From an uncultured Pelosinus sp. (lineage in GTDB: Bacteria; Bacillota; Negativicutes; UMGS1260), in assembly GCA_900550105.1 (NCBI GenBank), contig URQW01000040.1:1-27781 (forward strand): a stretch of DNA of 27,781 bases, read 5' to 3'. Under the pieces are notes generated by a model. The model was not told where the DNA came from and did not search any database. It worked only from the letters and a program-made list of their open reading frames with translations. A program made the position numbers and the translations under genes. Position 1 is the first letter of the stretch. Every line of letters starts with the position of its first letter. Positions 8,435 to 16,632 of the stretch are shown piece by piece.

Positions 8435-9850
8435 ATGAGAATAATGCATAAGCAAAAAAGCAAGAAAAGGATGCTAATGGCGCTAGTAATTTCTTGTTCA
8501 ACTGTATTTTCTGGTACGGTGTGGGCGGCGCCAGAAACGTTTGCTGACGTTCCCATGCAACACTGGTCCTATCATGCCGTACAGGAGCTTGCCAAAGAGG
8601 GGATCATATCAGGTGATGCCGGTCGGTTTAATGGCGATCGTACCGTAACTCGCTATGAAATGGCAGTCATGATTGCCAATGGTATGACAAAAATGGCGAA
8701 AGCTGACGCGCAGCAAAAAGCAATGCTAGAAAAATTGGCGGCGGAATATGATAATGATTTAAAACAAATCGGTGCGCGGCTAGTCAAAGTAGAGGCTCAG
8801 GCGGCGCGCGCTGAAGCAAAGGCGAAAGTCAATTTCTTTTTTGATAATCGCTTGGAATATACCCATAATTCGCTTGATTCGAATAACAATACAGGCGCTT
8901 GGGCAACAAATGGCAAGGTGAAAGATAAAGATCAATTTATGGAACGGATTCGTATTTATATGAACGTGCCAGTCGGCGATCAATGGGACTGGAATGCGCG
9001 ATTTGTTCAGGCAAAATGGAGTTTCAACTCAACAAGTGATACAGCTACAGCGACAAGTAACAATGGAACAGCCCGCTTTGATCGGTTTTGGTTGACTGGT
9101 AAGAATATGTTTGGCGGTACCGTAGAAATGGGGAAAATGCAATTGTATCCTGGTAAAGGCGCATTTTTTGGCAATACAGGCGACACGGAAGGGCTTTATT
9201 ATACGAGGCAAAAAGGCAAGCTCACAGTTCGCTCTGGCGTAGCTCGCAGTAGTTATTTAGTAGCTTCAGGGCAGATGATTAATTTTGGCGAGGTGACCTA
9301 TCGTCCGACAAAGACGATGGATATTGGCGCCTATGTTTTACGGCAAAACTATAATAATGGGATTAAAGATTTGAATCTTTTCGTAGTAAATGGCGCAGCA
9401 GAAGTGATTCCAGGCGGGTTAGCTTTGTCCTTTGAATATGCGAAAAATAGAGCAGATGATATTGCTTCCTTACGCTTCAAAGGTAAGCAGAGTGGTTATT
9501 TTATCGCTCTTCAGTCGAAGTATGCGGCAACCAATTATAATCCATCACTATATACGAATATGGTAAATCCCTTTAAACAGGGCGACAGCGGCTGGGGGAT
9601 TTCTTATCGGCATATGCCGAGCGGCGTAGCCGGGTATGTGAATCGCGGCGCCTTTAGCTGGATACCACTCACGACAGATAGTGCTGGATCTTGGCAAAAT
9701 ACTTTTGATGGCATCAATGCTTGGCGCTTTGATTATGTTTATGTTCCCTGGAAAAATGTGCAATGGACTCTTACTTATGACAGAATCAAACCGATTAATG
9801 GAAATTGGACCAATAACAGCATTCAATCCACATTTAACTTTTTCTTCTAA
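8435..9850 (+). CDS. SLH-domain outer-membrane porin (OmpM-like)
   Basis: The 471-residue protein has a signal peptide (about 1-31, cleavage near VWA|APE) and one SLH domain (about 35-88, with FADVPMQHWSYHAV and TRYEMAVMIANG). A coiled-coil segment (about 90-132, AQ-, E- and K-rich) follows. From about 133 there is a beta-barrel of alternating aromatic/polar strands ending in FNFFF, a C-terminal aromatic expected of outer-membrane barrels. This architecture tethers the outer membrane to the cell wall in Negativicutes and is a diderm marker. The start is 8435 or the in-frame ATG at 8444; GGAGAGG at 8426-8432 fits the latter better. It is the last gene of the hydrolase operon, so it may be a substrate-specific porin. 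Confidence 0.9.
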   Translation: MRIMHKQKSKKRMLMALVISCSTVFSGTVWAAPETFADVPMQHWSYHAVQELAKEGIISGDAGRFNGDRTVTRYEMAVMIANGMTKMAKADAQQKAMLEKLAAEYDNDLKQIGARLVKVEAQAARAEAKAKVNFFFDNRLEYTHNSLDSNNNTGAWATNGKVKDKDQFMERIRIYMNVPVGDQWDWNARFVQAKWSFNSTSDTATATSNNGTARFDRFWLTGKNMFGGTVEMGKMQLYPGKGAFFGNTGDTEGLYYTRQKGKLTVRSGVARSSYLVASGQMINFGEVTYRPTKTMDIGAYVLRQNYNNGIKDLNLFVVNGAAEVIPGGLALSFEYAKNRADDIASLRFKGKQSGYFIALQSKYAATNYNPSLYTNMVNPFKQGDSGWGISYRHMPSGVAGYVNRGAFSWIPLTTDSAGSWQNTFDGINAWRFDYVYVPWKNVQWTLTYDRIKPINGNWTNNSIQSTFNFFF

Positions 9851-9862
9851 GCAAAATCATTT

Positions 9863-9890
9863 AGCTTCCGGCGACGCTGGAAGCTTTTGT
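9863..9890 (+). terminator. Probable terminator after the porin gene
   Basis: AGCTTCC (9863-9869) pairs with GGAAGCT (9879-9885) and a short T-run follows. It is a moderate hairpin but well placed at the operon end. Confidence 0.65.
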
Positions 9891-9922
9891 CCTTTACAAG
9901 TGTACAAAATGATTAGTTTTGA

Positions 9923-9950
9923 TTGACGTTTCTTTGCAGGCTATGATAAT
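9923..9950 (+). promoter_or_regulatory. Sigma-A promoter of the NSS symporter gene
   Basis: -35 TTGACG (9923-9928), 16-bp spacer, -10 GATAAT (9945-9950). It lies after the porin terminator and about 30 bases before the GTG start. Confidence 0.7.
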
Positions 9951-9982
9951 ATGAACAAAAAGTCTGAAAAGGAGGAAAGTTT

Positions 9983-11362
9983 GTGGCGAAGTCGTTTAAA
10001 ACAGGCGAGAGGGAAACCTTTTCTTCTGGTCTGGCGGTCTTTTTTGCAACATTAGGCTCAGCAGTTGGACTGGGAAATATATGGAAATTCCCTTATTTAA
10101 CAGGCGAATACGGCGGGGGCGCTTTTTTACTGGTCTATTTTATTTGTATTTTGTTTATTGGCCTGCCAATTATGGTTGGTGAGTTTTACGTAGGTCGTAA
10201 GACGCGCAAAAATCCTGTTGGTGCTTATAAATCTTTAAAACCAGGCAGTGGCTGGTATACATCAGGCCTCATGGGTGTGGCGGCAGCGTATTTAATTATG
10301 TTTTTTTACAGTTGTGTGGCTGGCTGGGTGTACTTATACCTATTTAAAGCTCTAAAAGGGGATTTTGCAGGAATTACGATGGCGGCGGCCAAAAGTGAAT
10401 TTGGCAGCACCATTGCTGGTCCTCTATCGCCAATTATCTGGCAGTTTATAGTGCTTTTGGTTGTTTGCGCGATTTTGGTAATGGGAGTACAGAAAGGGAT
10501 TGAAAAGATTACGAAAACTTTAATGCCTTTGCTGTTTATCCTTATTATTATTTGTGATATCAGGGCCCTCACTTTACCGGGAGCTTCGGAAGGCCTGAAT
10601 TTCTTATTCCAAGTGGATTTCAGTAAACTTACGTCGACAGCAATTTTAACTGCCATGGGACTGGCTTTCTTTAAGCTTTCACTTGGCATGGGCACGATGG
10701 TTACTTATGGCAGCTATTTTACGAAAGACAACCATCTTTTTGCTACCGCCGGAAAAGTAGCGCTGTCTGATACGGCTGTTTCTATGCTTGCTGGCATTGC
10801 GATTTTTCCTACGGTCTTTTCTTTTGGTATGGAGCCTGGTGCTGGACCGGGACTGCTCTTTATGACAATTCCGCTTGTTTTTTCGCAAATGCCTTTTGGC
10901 AGTATTTTGCTTGTAGCTTTTTTCTTTTTGACATCCATTGCCGCAACAACGGCCATGCTTTCCCTCGTGGAAGTGCCGACAGCCTATTGCGTAGAAGAGC
11001 GGAAAATGGGACGTTCAACAGCGGTTATTATGAATGGCGTCATTATCGCTCTAATTGGAATCCTAGCATCTTTATCAGTTGATAAGGATAGCTTGTTAGG
11101 CGGAGTGACCATTTTTGGTAAAGGTTTCTTCGATTTATTCGACTATATTTCCTCAAATATTCTTCTGCCTGTGGGCGGGCTGTTAATTTCAATTTTTATC
11201 GGCTATGTGCTCAAAAAAGAAGATTTGAAACGCGAGCTTTCGAATGACGGCACTTTGTCGATTGACGGAATTTTTTCCGCTTTCTACTTTGTGATTCGTT
11301 ATGTTACGCCGATTCTGCTTATTGTAGTTTTCTTAAATTCTATTGGGATTCTTAAAGTTTGA
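9983..11362 (+). CDS. Sodium-dependent amino-acid symporter, NSS/SNF family
   Basis: 459 residues, about 11 membrane helices. Helix 1 carries the family signature GSAVGLGNIWKFPYL, the unwound region that binds Na+ and substrate in LeuT/MhsT, followed by GEYGGGAFLLVYF and GLPIMVGEFYVGR. Bacterial members with 11 helices (MhsT, TnaT-like) take up hydrophobic or aromatic amino acids with Na+; the exact substrate is not readable. The GTG at 9983 follows AAAAGGAGG with an 8-base spacing. It has its own promoter and is followed by a hairpin at 11410-11440, so it is probably a monocistronic inner-membrane gene. Confidence 0.93.
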   Translation: MAKSFKTGERETFSSGLAVFFATLGSAVGLGNIWKFPYLTGEYGGGAFLLVYFICILFIGLPIMVGEFYVGRKTRKNPVGAYKSLKPGSGWYTSGLMGVAAAYLIMFFYSCVAGWVYLYLFKALKGDFAGITMAAAKSEFGSTIAGPLSPIIWQFIVLLVVCAILVMGVQKGIEKITKTLMPLLFILIIICDIRALTLPGASEGLNFLFQVDFSKLTSTAILTAMGLAFFKLSLGMGTMVTYGSYFTKDNHLFATAGKVALSDTAVSMLAGIAIFPTVFSFGMEPGAGPGLLFMTIPLVFSQMPFGSILLVAFFFLTSIAATTAMLSLVEVPTAYCVEERKMGRSTAVIMNGVIIALIGILASLSVDKDSLLGGVTIFGKGFFDLFDYISSNILLPVGGLLISIFIGYVLKKEDLKRELSNDGTLSIDGIFSAFYFVIRYVTPILLIVVFLNSIGILKV

Positions 11363-11388
11363 CGCTACGGTAGTTTCAGTGGTAAAAT
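11359..11388 (+). promoter_or_regulatory. Probable promoter for the AEC permease gene
   Basis: -35 TTGACG (11359-11364, overlapping the symporter stop), 18-bp spacer, -10 TAAAAT (11383-11388). It is upstream of the hairpin at 11410, which then lies in the 5' leader of the AEC gene. Confidence 0.5.
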
Positions 11389-11409
11389 AAAACGACGAAA
11401 GAAAAAATT

Positions 11410-11440
11410 GGCCTGCCCAGATTTTGGGCTGGGCCTTTTT
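11410..11440 (+). terminator. Intrinsic terminator, possibly an attenuator of the AEC gene
   Basis: GGCC and GCCCA in the 5' arm pair with TGGGC and GGCC in the 3' arm across a small internal loop (11410-11435), followed by five Ts. It ends the symporter transcript but stands only 10 bases before the ribosome site of the next gene. Confidence 0.72.
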
Positions 11441-11466
11441 CTACTTTGACAAAGGAGGTTGAGTGG

Positions 11467-12408
11467 TTGCTGTTACTGATAAAGCTCCTTTATTTTGTCG
11501 TAGATGTTATTTTACCGCTCTGTGTTGGTTATTTATTGCGACGATTTTCGGCTGGACGCCAAGCTTTTTTTGATAAGGTTATCGTAGTGAATTTGCTCGT
11601 GGTGTATCCTTTTTTGACGATCCTTTCTTTTTGGCAAATGAAAATTTCAATGCATATGCTATATTTGCCTATTCTTGGTGTGATTATGAGTTTTGTACCA
11701 GCCATGATCGCCTACCGCGGCAGTAAGAAAAAGTATCCTGATCCGCTCGATCAAGGTAGTTATATGCTTGCGGCTACTTTGTCTAATACTCTCACTTTAG
11801 GCGGCTTAGTCGCTTTTATTTTATATGGCGAACCGGGGTATGCTTATACGGTACTTATTTTGCTTTTTGGAAATTTGATTTTGTTCCTGTTTTGTTTTCC
11901 CATGGCTCAGCACTATTACGATTTAAGTAAGGGTGATAAAAGTCATAGAATCTCCTGGAAAAAGATTCTTTGGAATCGAAATCAATTACCAACTCTTAGT
12001 GTTTTTGTAGGACTTGGTCTCAGTATTAGTGGTTTTGAACGACCTGCGTTTTTTGAATGGATATTTCAAGCACTTGTCCATGTCGGCGCTTGGACAGCGT
12101 TAATTCCTGTAGGCTATGCTATGGATTTCGGCCAAATTCGTTCGCATTGGCGGCAAACTGCTGATTTACTATGGGTAAAGTTTATTGCTACTCCATTGAT
12201 TTTGTTTGTCATGGCCTATCCTTTTGTTGAAGAAAAAGTCGCATTGTACACGCTCCTTGTTATTTCCAGCACGCCTACAGCCATTAATGCTGTGCTTACA
12301 GCTAGGCTATACCGTTTAAATATTCATATCGCTACAGCCTCTTTTGTATTAACAACTGGTTTTTACTTATTTTTGTTTGTACCTATTTTGTTTTGGGTGC
12401 TTTTATAA
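11467..12408 (+). CDS. AEC (auxin efflux carrier) family permease
   Basis: 313 residues with about ten hydrophobic helices, in the two-times-five arrangement of the AEC/BART superfamily. LPLCVGYLLRR opens helix 1 and LAATLSNTLTLGG forms the conserved N-rich crossover region in the middle. Bacterial members export or exchange small carboxylates such as malate or malonate; the substrate here is unknown. The TTG at 11467 is chosen because AAAGGAGG (11451-11458) is 8 bases upstream; the longer frame would start before that site. The gene lies directly behind a terminator-like hairpin, so expression may depend on read-through. Confidence 0.85.
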   Translation: MLLLIKLLYFVVDVILPLCVGYLLRRFSAGRQAFFDKVIVVNLLVVYPFLTILSFWQMKISMHMLYLPILGVIMSFVPAMIAYRGSKKKYPDPLDQGSYMLAATLSNTLTLGGLVAFILYGEPGYAYTVLILLFGNLILFLFCFPMAQHYYDLSKGDKSHRISWKKILWNRNQLPTLSVFVGLGLSISGFERPAFFEWIFQALVHVGAWTALIPVGYAMDFGQIRSHWRQTADLLWVKFIATPLILFVMAYPFVEEKVALYTLLVISSTPTAINAVLTARLYRLNIHIATASFVLTTGFYLFLFVPILFWVLL

Positions 12409-12435
12409 ATAAAGTCTTTATCAATAAGAAAATAT

Positions 12436-12464
12436 TTGCCAATAGTTTTTGTTTGCAGTACTAT
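12436..12464 (+). promoter_or_regulatory. Sigma-A promoter of the DUF2156/Eis-like pair
   Basis: -35 TTGCCA (12436-12441), 17-bp spacer, -10 TACTAT (12459-12464). It shows that the in-frame TTG at 12436 is not the start codon of the next gene. Confidence 0.65.
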
Positions 12465-12492
12465 AAGGGTTAGACAGAAAAAATTTGAGGGT

Positions 12493-13407
12493 GTGGTTTT
12501 TATTTTATTTCGACCAATTGTTTTAGAAGATAAAGAGCTTATTGACAGTTACTTTCAAGCGAATCGCTATGAAAGTTCAGTGTATACTTTCACTAATTTT
12601 TACATGTGGCGGAAACCTTATAATATTGAGTGGGCCGAAGTAGAAGGCTGCTTGTGTGTTAGAGCCACTCATCACGACCATACTTACATGTTGCCGCCCA
12701 TTCCAAAAGCTACAGGCGGATCGATTGCCGCTGCGCTTACTGTGGTAATTGATTATTTTAAGGAGTTAGGTCAGCCTTTTTTATTAAAAGGAGCGACCTT
12801 AGACGATAAGGCAGCGCTTGAGGCAGCGCGTCCTAACCTTTTTACGTTTGAAGCAGACCGGAAAAACTTTGACTATGTCTACTTAGCCGAAGATTTAAAA
12901 TGGCTCAAAGGCCGCAAATATAGCAGCAAGAAAAATCACTTAAATTACTTTAAACGCACTTACAGTCAGTACCAGTATTTGCCGTTGACGCCAGATCTTT
13001 TGCCGAGTTGTAAGAAAACGGCTTTGGAATGGTATGAACTTAGAGGTCTTGATGAAGATAGTGAAATTGATCTGGAAAAGGATGCCGTCATTGACATGCT
13101 GGATCATTTTGCCGCGATGAAATTGACTGGCGGTGTCATCTTGATTGATGGGAAAATGGAGGCTTTTTCGATTGGTGAACCTCTCAATAGTGATACGGCG
13201 GTCATCCATGTAGAAAAAGGCAATCCCAATATTCGCGGTCTTTATCAAGCCATTAACCAAGAGTTTTGTCGTAACGCTTGGGAAATTATGACTTATATTA
13301 ATCGGGAAGAAGACATGGGAATGGAAGGCTTGCGCCAAGCGAAAGAGTCTTATCATCCCGTGAAAATGGTAGAAAAATATGATGTGATGATTACTGCCGA
13401 GGGGTGA
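12493..13407 (+). CDS. DUF2156 (phosphatidylglycerol lysyltransferase C-terminal-like) protein
   Basis: About 304 residues, soluble. The sequence from FRPIVLEDKELIDSYF through WLKGRKYSSKKNHLNYFKRTY and the GVILIDGKMEAFSIGEPL core matches the double-GNAT fold of DUF2156, the domain that transfers aminoacyl groups in MprF-like enzymes. Here it stands alone, without the membrane flippase part, so an aminoacyl- or acyltransferase role is family inference. GTG 12493 is taken as start because the upstream frame runs into the promoter and homologues normally begin just before FRPI. The ribosome site is poor (TGAGG very close to the GTG), so the exact start is uncertain. The gene ends 6 bp before the next one. 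Confidence 0.78.
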   Translation: MVFILFRPIVLEDKELIDSYFQANRYESSVYTFTNFYMWRKPYNIEWAEVEGCLCVRATHHDHTYMLPPIPKATGGSIAAALTVVIDYFKELGQPFLLKGATLDDKAALEAARPNLFTFEADRKNFDYVYLAEDLKWLKGRKYSSKKNHLNYFKRTYSQYQYLPLTPDLLPSCKKTALEWYELRGLDEDSEIDLEKDAVIDMLDHFAAMKLTGGVILIDGKMEAFSIGEPLNSDTAVIHVEKGNPNIRGLYQAINQEFCRNAWEIMTYINREEDMGMEGLRQAKESYHPVKMVEKYDVMITAEG

Positions 13408-13413
13408 CTTTAG

Positions 13414-14589
13414 GTGGAGTATCGATTGATTGAACCGCGAGAAGAAACGGCCATCAAAAAATTATGGTCTTACTGTTTTGAGCCAGAGGGACACCCTTTT
13501 TTTGAATGGTATTTCGGAAAATATTATAAGCCAGAAAATGTTTTGGCTGGTGTTAAGGATGGGCATCTCTTGTGTTGTCTCCATCTAAATCCTTATAAAA
13601 TTTTTCTACGGGGCCAAGTGTTTGCTACGTCGTACATTGTGGGCGTGGCCACAGCGCCGGAGGCTCGCAGCCAAAAGTCGATTGGGGGGCTTCTAGCCGA
13701 ATCTTTGGTCGAAATGAGGCGGCGTGGTCAGTGGGTAGTTTTGTTAATGCCCTTTAAAGGCATTTTTTATTATCCTTATGATTTTGAGTTTTGTTATCAT
13801 TCATTGCTGTATGATGTTGATTTGGCAGATTTGCGTTTTGCTGCATCTGGAGATGGCGTATTTAAGGCTGTGACCGAAGAAAACATTTGTTTTCTACAAC
13901 CAGTTTATGAAGCTTATACGAAAGATCTGCATGGCTATCCTGTGCGCCAAGCGGCAAGTTGGCGACAGCTTTACGAAGAACATCAGACTGATCAGGGCCA
14001 TGCCTATCTGCTGTTTGAAGCCGATGAGGCGGCAGGCTATATTTTTTATATGTTGAAAGAAGATAAAGTTGTGGTAAAGGAAATGGCTTATCGGAGCGAA
14101 ACGGCTAAACAGGCGCTGTTGCGTTTTTGTTATAATCACCGCTCTCAAGTAAGTCGTCTCTATTGGCTGGCGCCGATTGATGATGGAACGTTATTTTCAT
14201 TACCAGACCCTAAAGTGGGCGTATCAATCTATCCTTTTATGACAGCTCGTATTGTCGACGTGGTAAAAGCTCTGTCGGAGGTTTCTTATCCGTCAGTAGC
14301 AACAGGGCGAATTGTTTTTGCCGTAAATGATCCCTTGTCGACGTGGAATCACGGCACCTTTGCGCTTACGGTTCAAGAAGGGCGTGGGCAAGTGGTAAAG
14401 CTGACAGATGAGATGATTGGCGAGGCTGAATGCCGTTTTACGAGCGGTACCTTAGCGCAATTGCTTTTTGGTCGAGTTTCTGCTAGCCAACTATACAAAA
14501 TGGGTAAAATCACAGCGCCGCTGGCGGCGTTGGCACTTCTGGATCAATTCTTTCCTGCTTGTACGAATTACATTAACGAATATTATTAA
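13414..14589 (+). CDS. GNAT acetyltransferase with SCP2-like C-terminus (Eis-like)
   Basis: 391 residues. The N-terminal GNAT domain (about 1-150) includes the beta-4/acetyl-CoA loop region IVGVATAPEARSQKSIGG (75-92). A middle GNAT-like part follows, and a C-terminal SCP2-like domain (about 285-391, WNHGTFALTVQEG onward), the order seen in Eis-type N-acetyltransferases. The pyrophosphate loop reads RSQKSIGG and not the usual R-x-x-G-x-G/A, so catalysis or CoA binding may differ. The GTG at 13414 follows GAGGGG by about 9 bases. Coupled to the DUF2156 gene by a 6-bp gap; both encode acyltransferase-type folds. Substrate (aminoglycoside, lysine or other amine) unknown. Confidence 0.82.
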   Translation: MEYRLIEPREETAIKKLWSYCFEPEGHPFFEWYFGKYYKPENVLAGVKDGHLLCCLHLNPYKIFLRGQVFATSYIVGVATAPEARSQKSIGGLLAESLVEMRRRGQWVVLLMPFKGIFYYPYDFEFCYHSLLYDVDLADLRFAASGDGVFKAVTEENICFLQPVYEAYTKDLHGYPVRQAASWRQLYEEHQTDQGHAYLLFEADEAAGYIFYMLKEDKVVVKEMAYRSETAKQALLRFCYNHRSQVSRLYWLAPIDDGTLFSLPDPKVGVSIYPFMTARIVDVVKALSEVSYPSVATGRIVFAVNDPLSTWNHGTFALTVQEGRGQVVKLTDEMIGEAECRFTSGTLAQLLFGRVSASQLYKMGKITAPLAALALLDQFFPACTNYINEYY

Positions 14590-14636
14590 AATTTCACGAA
14601 CAATTCAGCTCTTTTCATAGGGCCTAAAGATAAGAA

Positions 14637-14681
14637 AAGAAGAGTGTAGCTACCGATTTGGCGGTTAGCAACACTCTTCTT
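14637..14681. terminator. Bidirectional terminator between convergent genes
   Basis: An 11-bp outer stem, AAGAAGAGTGT (14637-14647) with ACACTCTTCTT (14671-14681), continues into an inner imperfect stem GCTACCG/CGGTTAGC. It lies between the plus-strand Eis-like gene and the minus-strand DUF441 gene. Confidence 0.82.
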
Positions 14682-14707
14682 ATTCATTTTACTGATTGCA
14701 GTTTAAA

Positions 14708-15163
14708 TTAGTGAAAGAAGCGGCTTAGCGAAATAATTCCCCAAACAACGCCGCTGGCAATCAGCGGACCAATAGCCAAACCTTGAAAAAAGCAGACACC
14801 GATAATGGTGCCAATTAATAGCGGCGTAATGACTTCCGGCGCAGACGACATAAAGGGAACGCCTCGTCCGGCAATCCAGGCCATAAACAGGCCGACTCCC
14901 AGTGCGATAAAAGCTACAGGTGAGCGAAAAGATGTTACCATGTCTTTAGCGGTAATACTCTGATTGGCAATGGGAACAAGAATGGCCATTGTGAGGATAA
15001 TGATGCCCCAAGAAAGACCGTGGCTTTCGATAAAGGGAAAGTACTGATCAAGGCCGAGTAACTTTAAAAATAATAAGGATGCAGCAGCAATCGCGACTGA
15101 ATTGTTATGGCCAATGACTGAAAGAACGAGAATGGCCAGCAAAGGTAAGTTATCAAAGTTCAT
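14708..15163 (-). CDS. DUF441 (YeaL-like) membrane protein
   Basis: 151 residues with four or five hydrophobic segments. FDNLPLLAILVLSVIGHNNSVAIAA, the central LVPIANQSITAKDM and the C-terminal PLLIGTIIGVCFFQGLAIGPLIASG follow the DUF441/YeaL pattern. Function unknown. The ATG at 15163 is preferred over the upstream TTG at 15187 because a GGAG site precedes it by about 10 bases and the resulting length matches the family. It lies 80 bp downstream of exonuclease III on the same strand and may be co-transcribed with it. Confidence 0.88.
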   Translation of the reverse strand: MNFDNLPLLAILVLSVIGHNNSVAIAAASLLFLKLLGLDQYFPFIESHGLSWGIIILTMAILVPIANQSITAKDMVTSFRSPVAFIALGVGLFMAWIAGRGVPFMSSAPEVITPLLIGTIIGVCFFQGLAIGPLIASGVVWGIISLSRFFH

Positions 15164-15243
15164 CGAAAAATCACTCCGTAAAGGCAAGTTTTGCTGTTAC
15201 TCTATTCCGCGCATAGGGAAAAGGTAACTGCTGTCTGTTTTGT

Positions 15244-16026
15244 TTATAAATGAAAGGTAGCAACAAGCGGGGCGTGGTCTGATGGTCGTTCTGTTTGACG
15301 CAGTTCTGTGGCTACGAAGGCTTTTTGGGAAGCTGCGGCCAAAGGCGCAGTAGCATAAATATGATCAATTCGCCAGCCAAGGCCGCGCGGTAGCGCATCT
15401 TTAATCCGATAATCCCAAAAAGTATATAAGCCGCCTGTCGGGCAATGCTTGCGAAAAATATCCGTAAAGCCCCATTCGCGGACACTAGCTAGCGCTTCTT
15501 GTTCAGCTGGATGGAAGCCGACACGACCAGCAAGACGCTTCGGATCATAAACATCAAGGGGATCTGGCGCTACATTAAAATCGCCGAGCCAGAGGAGCGG
15601 TTCATTAGGCTCATGGTGTCGTCTGAAATAATCGCCCATATGGCGCAGCCATTCTAATTTATAGTTGAAATAATCTGTGCCAACTTCACGTCCTTGAGGA
15701 ACATAGGTATTTACAATCGTAAAAGCGGAAAATTTAGCTGCAATCAGGCGAGCCTCGCCGTCAGCGCCCCATTCGTCAAGGCCAAAGGTGACACTGATCG
15801 GCTTTTCCTTACTGAGAATAGCGACGCCGTTTTTTCCTTTTTCCCCGCGAAAGGTAGCGTGATAGCCAATTTGCTGGAGTGGTTCCCAGGGGAAGTCTGG
15901 ATCTTGTACTTTCGTTTCTTGTAAGCCGATAATATCGATGTTTTCTTTCAGTAGCCAATTGCAAAGATCTTGCAATCGAACACGGAGCGAATTTATATTA
16001 AACGTAGCAATTTGTATTTGACTCAT
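15244..16026 (-). CDS. xthA: Exodeoxyribonuclease III / AP endonuclease
   Basis: 260 residues of the EEP nuclease fold, which cuts DNA 5' of abasic sites and removes 3' blocks in base-excision repair. All catalytic motifs are visible: ATFNINSLR (7-15), LQETKV (Glu37), NTYVPQG (Tyr108), WLGDFNVAP (Asp149, Asn151), TFWDYR (202-207), WRIDHI (Asp221) and PSDHAPL (Asp250, His251). The ATG at 16026 is used because AGGAGG (plus-strand 16035-16040) lies 8 bases upstream; a longer frame adds 26 unrelated residues. Length is typical. Transcribed away from the receiver gene across a 222-bp divergent region. Confidence 0.95.
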   Translation of the reverse strand: MSQIQIATFNINSLRVRLQDLCNWLLKENIDIIGLQETKVQDPDFPWEPLQQIGYHATFRGEKGKNGVAILSKEKPISVTFGLDEWGADGEARLIAAKFSAFTIVNTYVPQGREVGTDYFNYKLEWLRHMGDYFRRHHEPNEPLLWLGDFNVAPDPLDVYDPKRLAGRVGFHPAEQEALASVREWGFTDIFRKHCPTGGLYTFWDYRIKDALPRGLGWRIDHIYATAPLAAASQKAFVATELRQTERPSDHAPLVATFHL

Positions 16027-16142
16027 CGATGGCAGCCTCCTATGCAGCAAGTTTTTACTACACTTCGCAGTTTTATGAAAAAAGTCCTTTTTTTCGTAAG
16101 GCAAGCAGAATTACTCAATAAAATGTAAAAAAAACATTTATA

Positions 16143-16172
16143 TTGCAGGAATTTGTTTCGAGCAAAGATAAT
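16143..16172 (+). promoter_or_regulatory. Possible promoter of the receiver/CheX pair
   Basis: -35 TTGCAG (16143-16148), 18-bp spacer, -10 GATAAT (16167-16172), about 77 bases before the ATG. No other convincing site is seen in the divergent region. Confidence 0.45.
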
Positions 16173-16248
16173 ATATGTAGCGTAGGCAATCGTAGGTAGT
16201 ATCACCTATTTCGTATTGGATAAACGCAAAGGGAAAGGGAGACGAATG

Positions 16249-16620
16249 ATGGAAGTGGCTAAAATAAAAGTGTTGATCTGTGATGATTCGATGCTTGTAC
16301 GTCGGCAGCTAAAAACATTATTAGAGAATGAGTTTAACTGCGAGGTAGTTGAAGCAGCCAATGGACAGGAGGCAATCGCAAAATATCAGTCTGAGAAGCC
16401 TAAATTAGTCTTAATGGATATTGTCATGCCTGAATGTGATGGGCTCGAGGCTTTAAAACAAATTCGTTCTTTTGATGGTAAGGCTCAGGTTGTAATGGTG
16501 TCATCGACAGGTACGTCGGAAAAGCTGATTACTGCTTTGAAATTAGGCGCTGTTGACTTTATTCAAAAACCCTTTGAGCAAGAGCAAATTTCAAAAGCCA
16601 TTGCAAACGTACGAGGCTAA
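16249..16620 (+). CDS. Single-domain response regulator (CheY-like)
   Basis: 123 residues, only a receiver domain. Acidic pair Asp12/Asp13 (CDDS), phospho-acceptor Asp57 (LMDIVMP), switch Ser/Thr in SSTG (85-88) and Lys107 (QKPF) are all present, so it should be phosphorylatable. No output domain, so it works by protein contact, as CheY or a phosphate sink. ATG 16249 is chosen from several in-frame starts because AAAGGGAG (16234-16241) is 7 bases upstream. The next gene starts 12 bp after and encodes a CheX-like phosphatase domain, whose family removes phosphate from CheY; the two are likely partners. Confidence 0.9.
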   Translation: MEVAKIKVLICDDSMLVRRQLKTLLENEFNCEVVEAANGQEAIAKYQSEKPKLVLMDIVMPECDGLEALKQIRSFDGKAQVVMVSSTGTSEKLITALKLGAVDFIQKPFEQEQISKAIANVRG

Positions 16621-16632
16621 AGGAGAGAGAAT

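Noticed and set aside
11446..11466. Longer AEC permease start at TTG 11446
   Set aside because: It would place the AAAGGAGG ribosome site inside the coding region; TTG 11467 has that site at ideal spacing.
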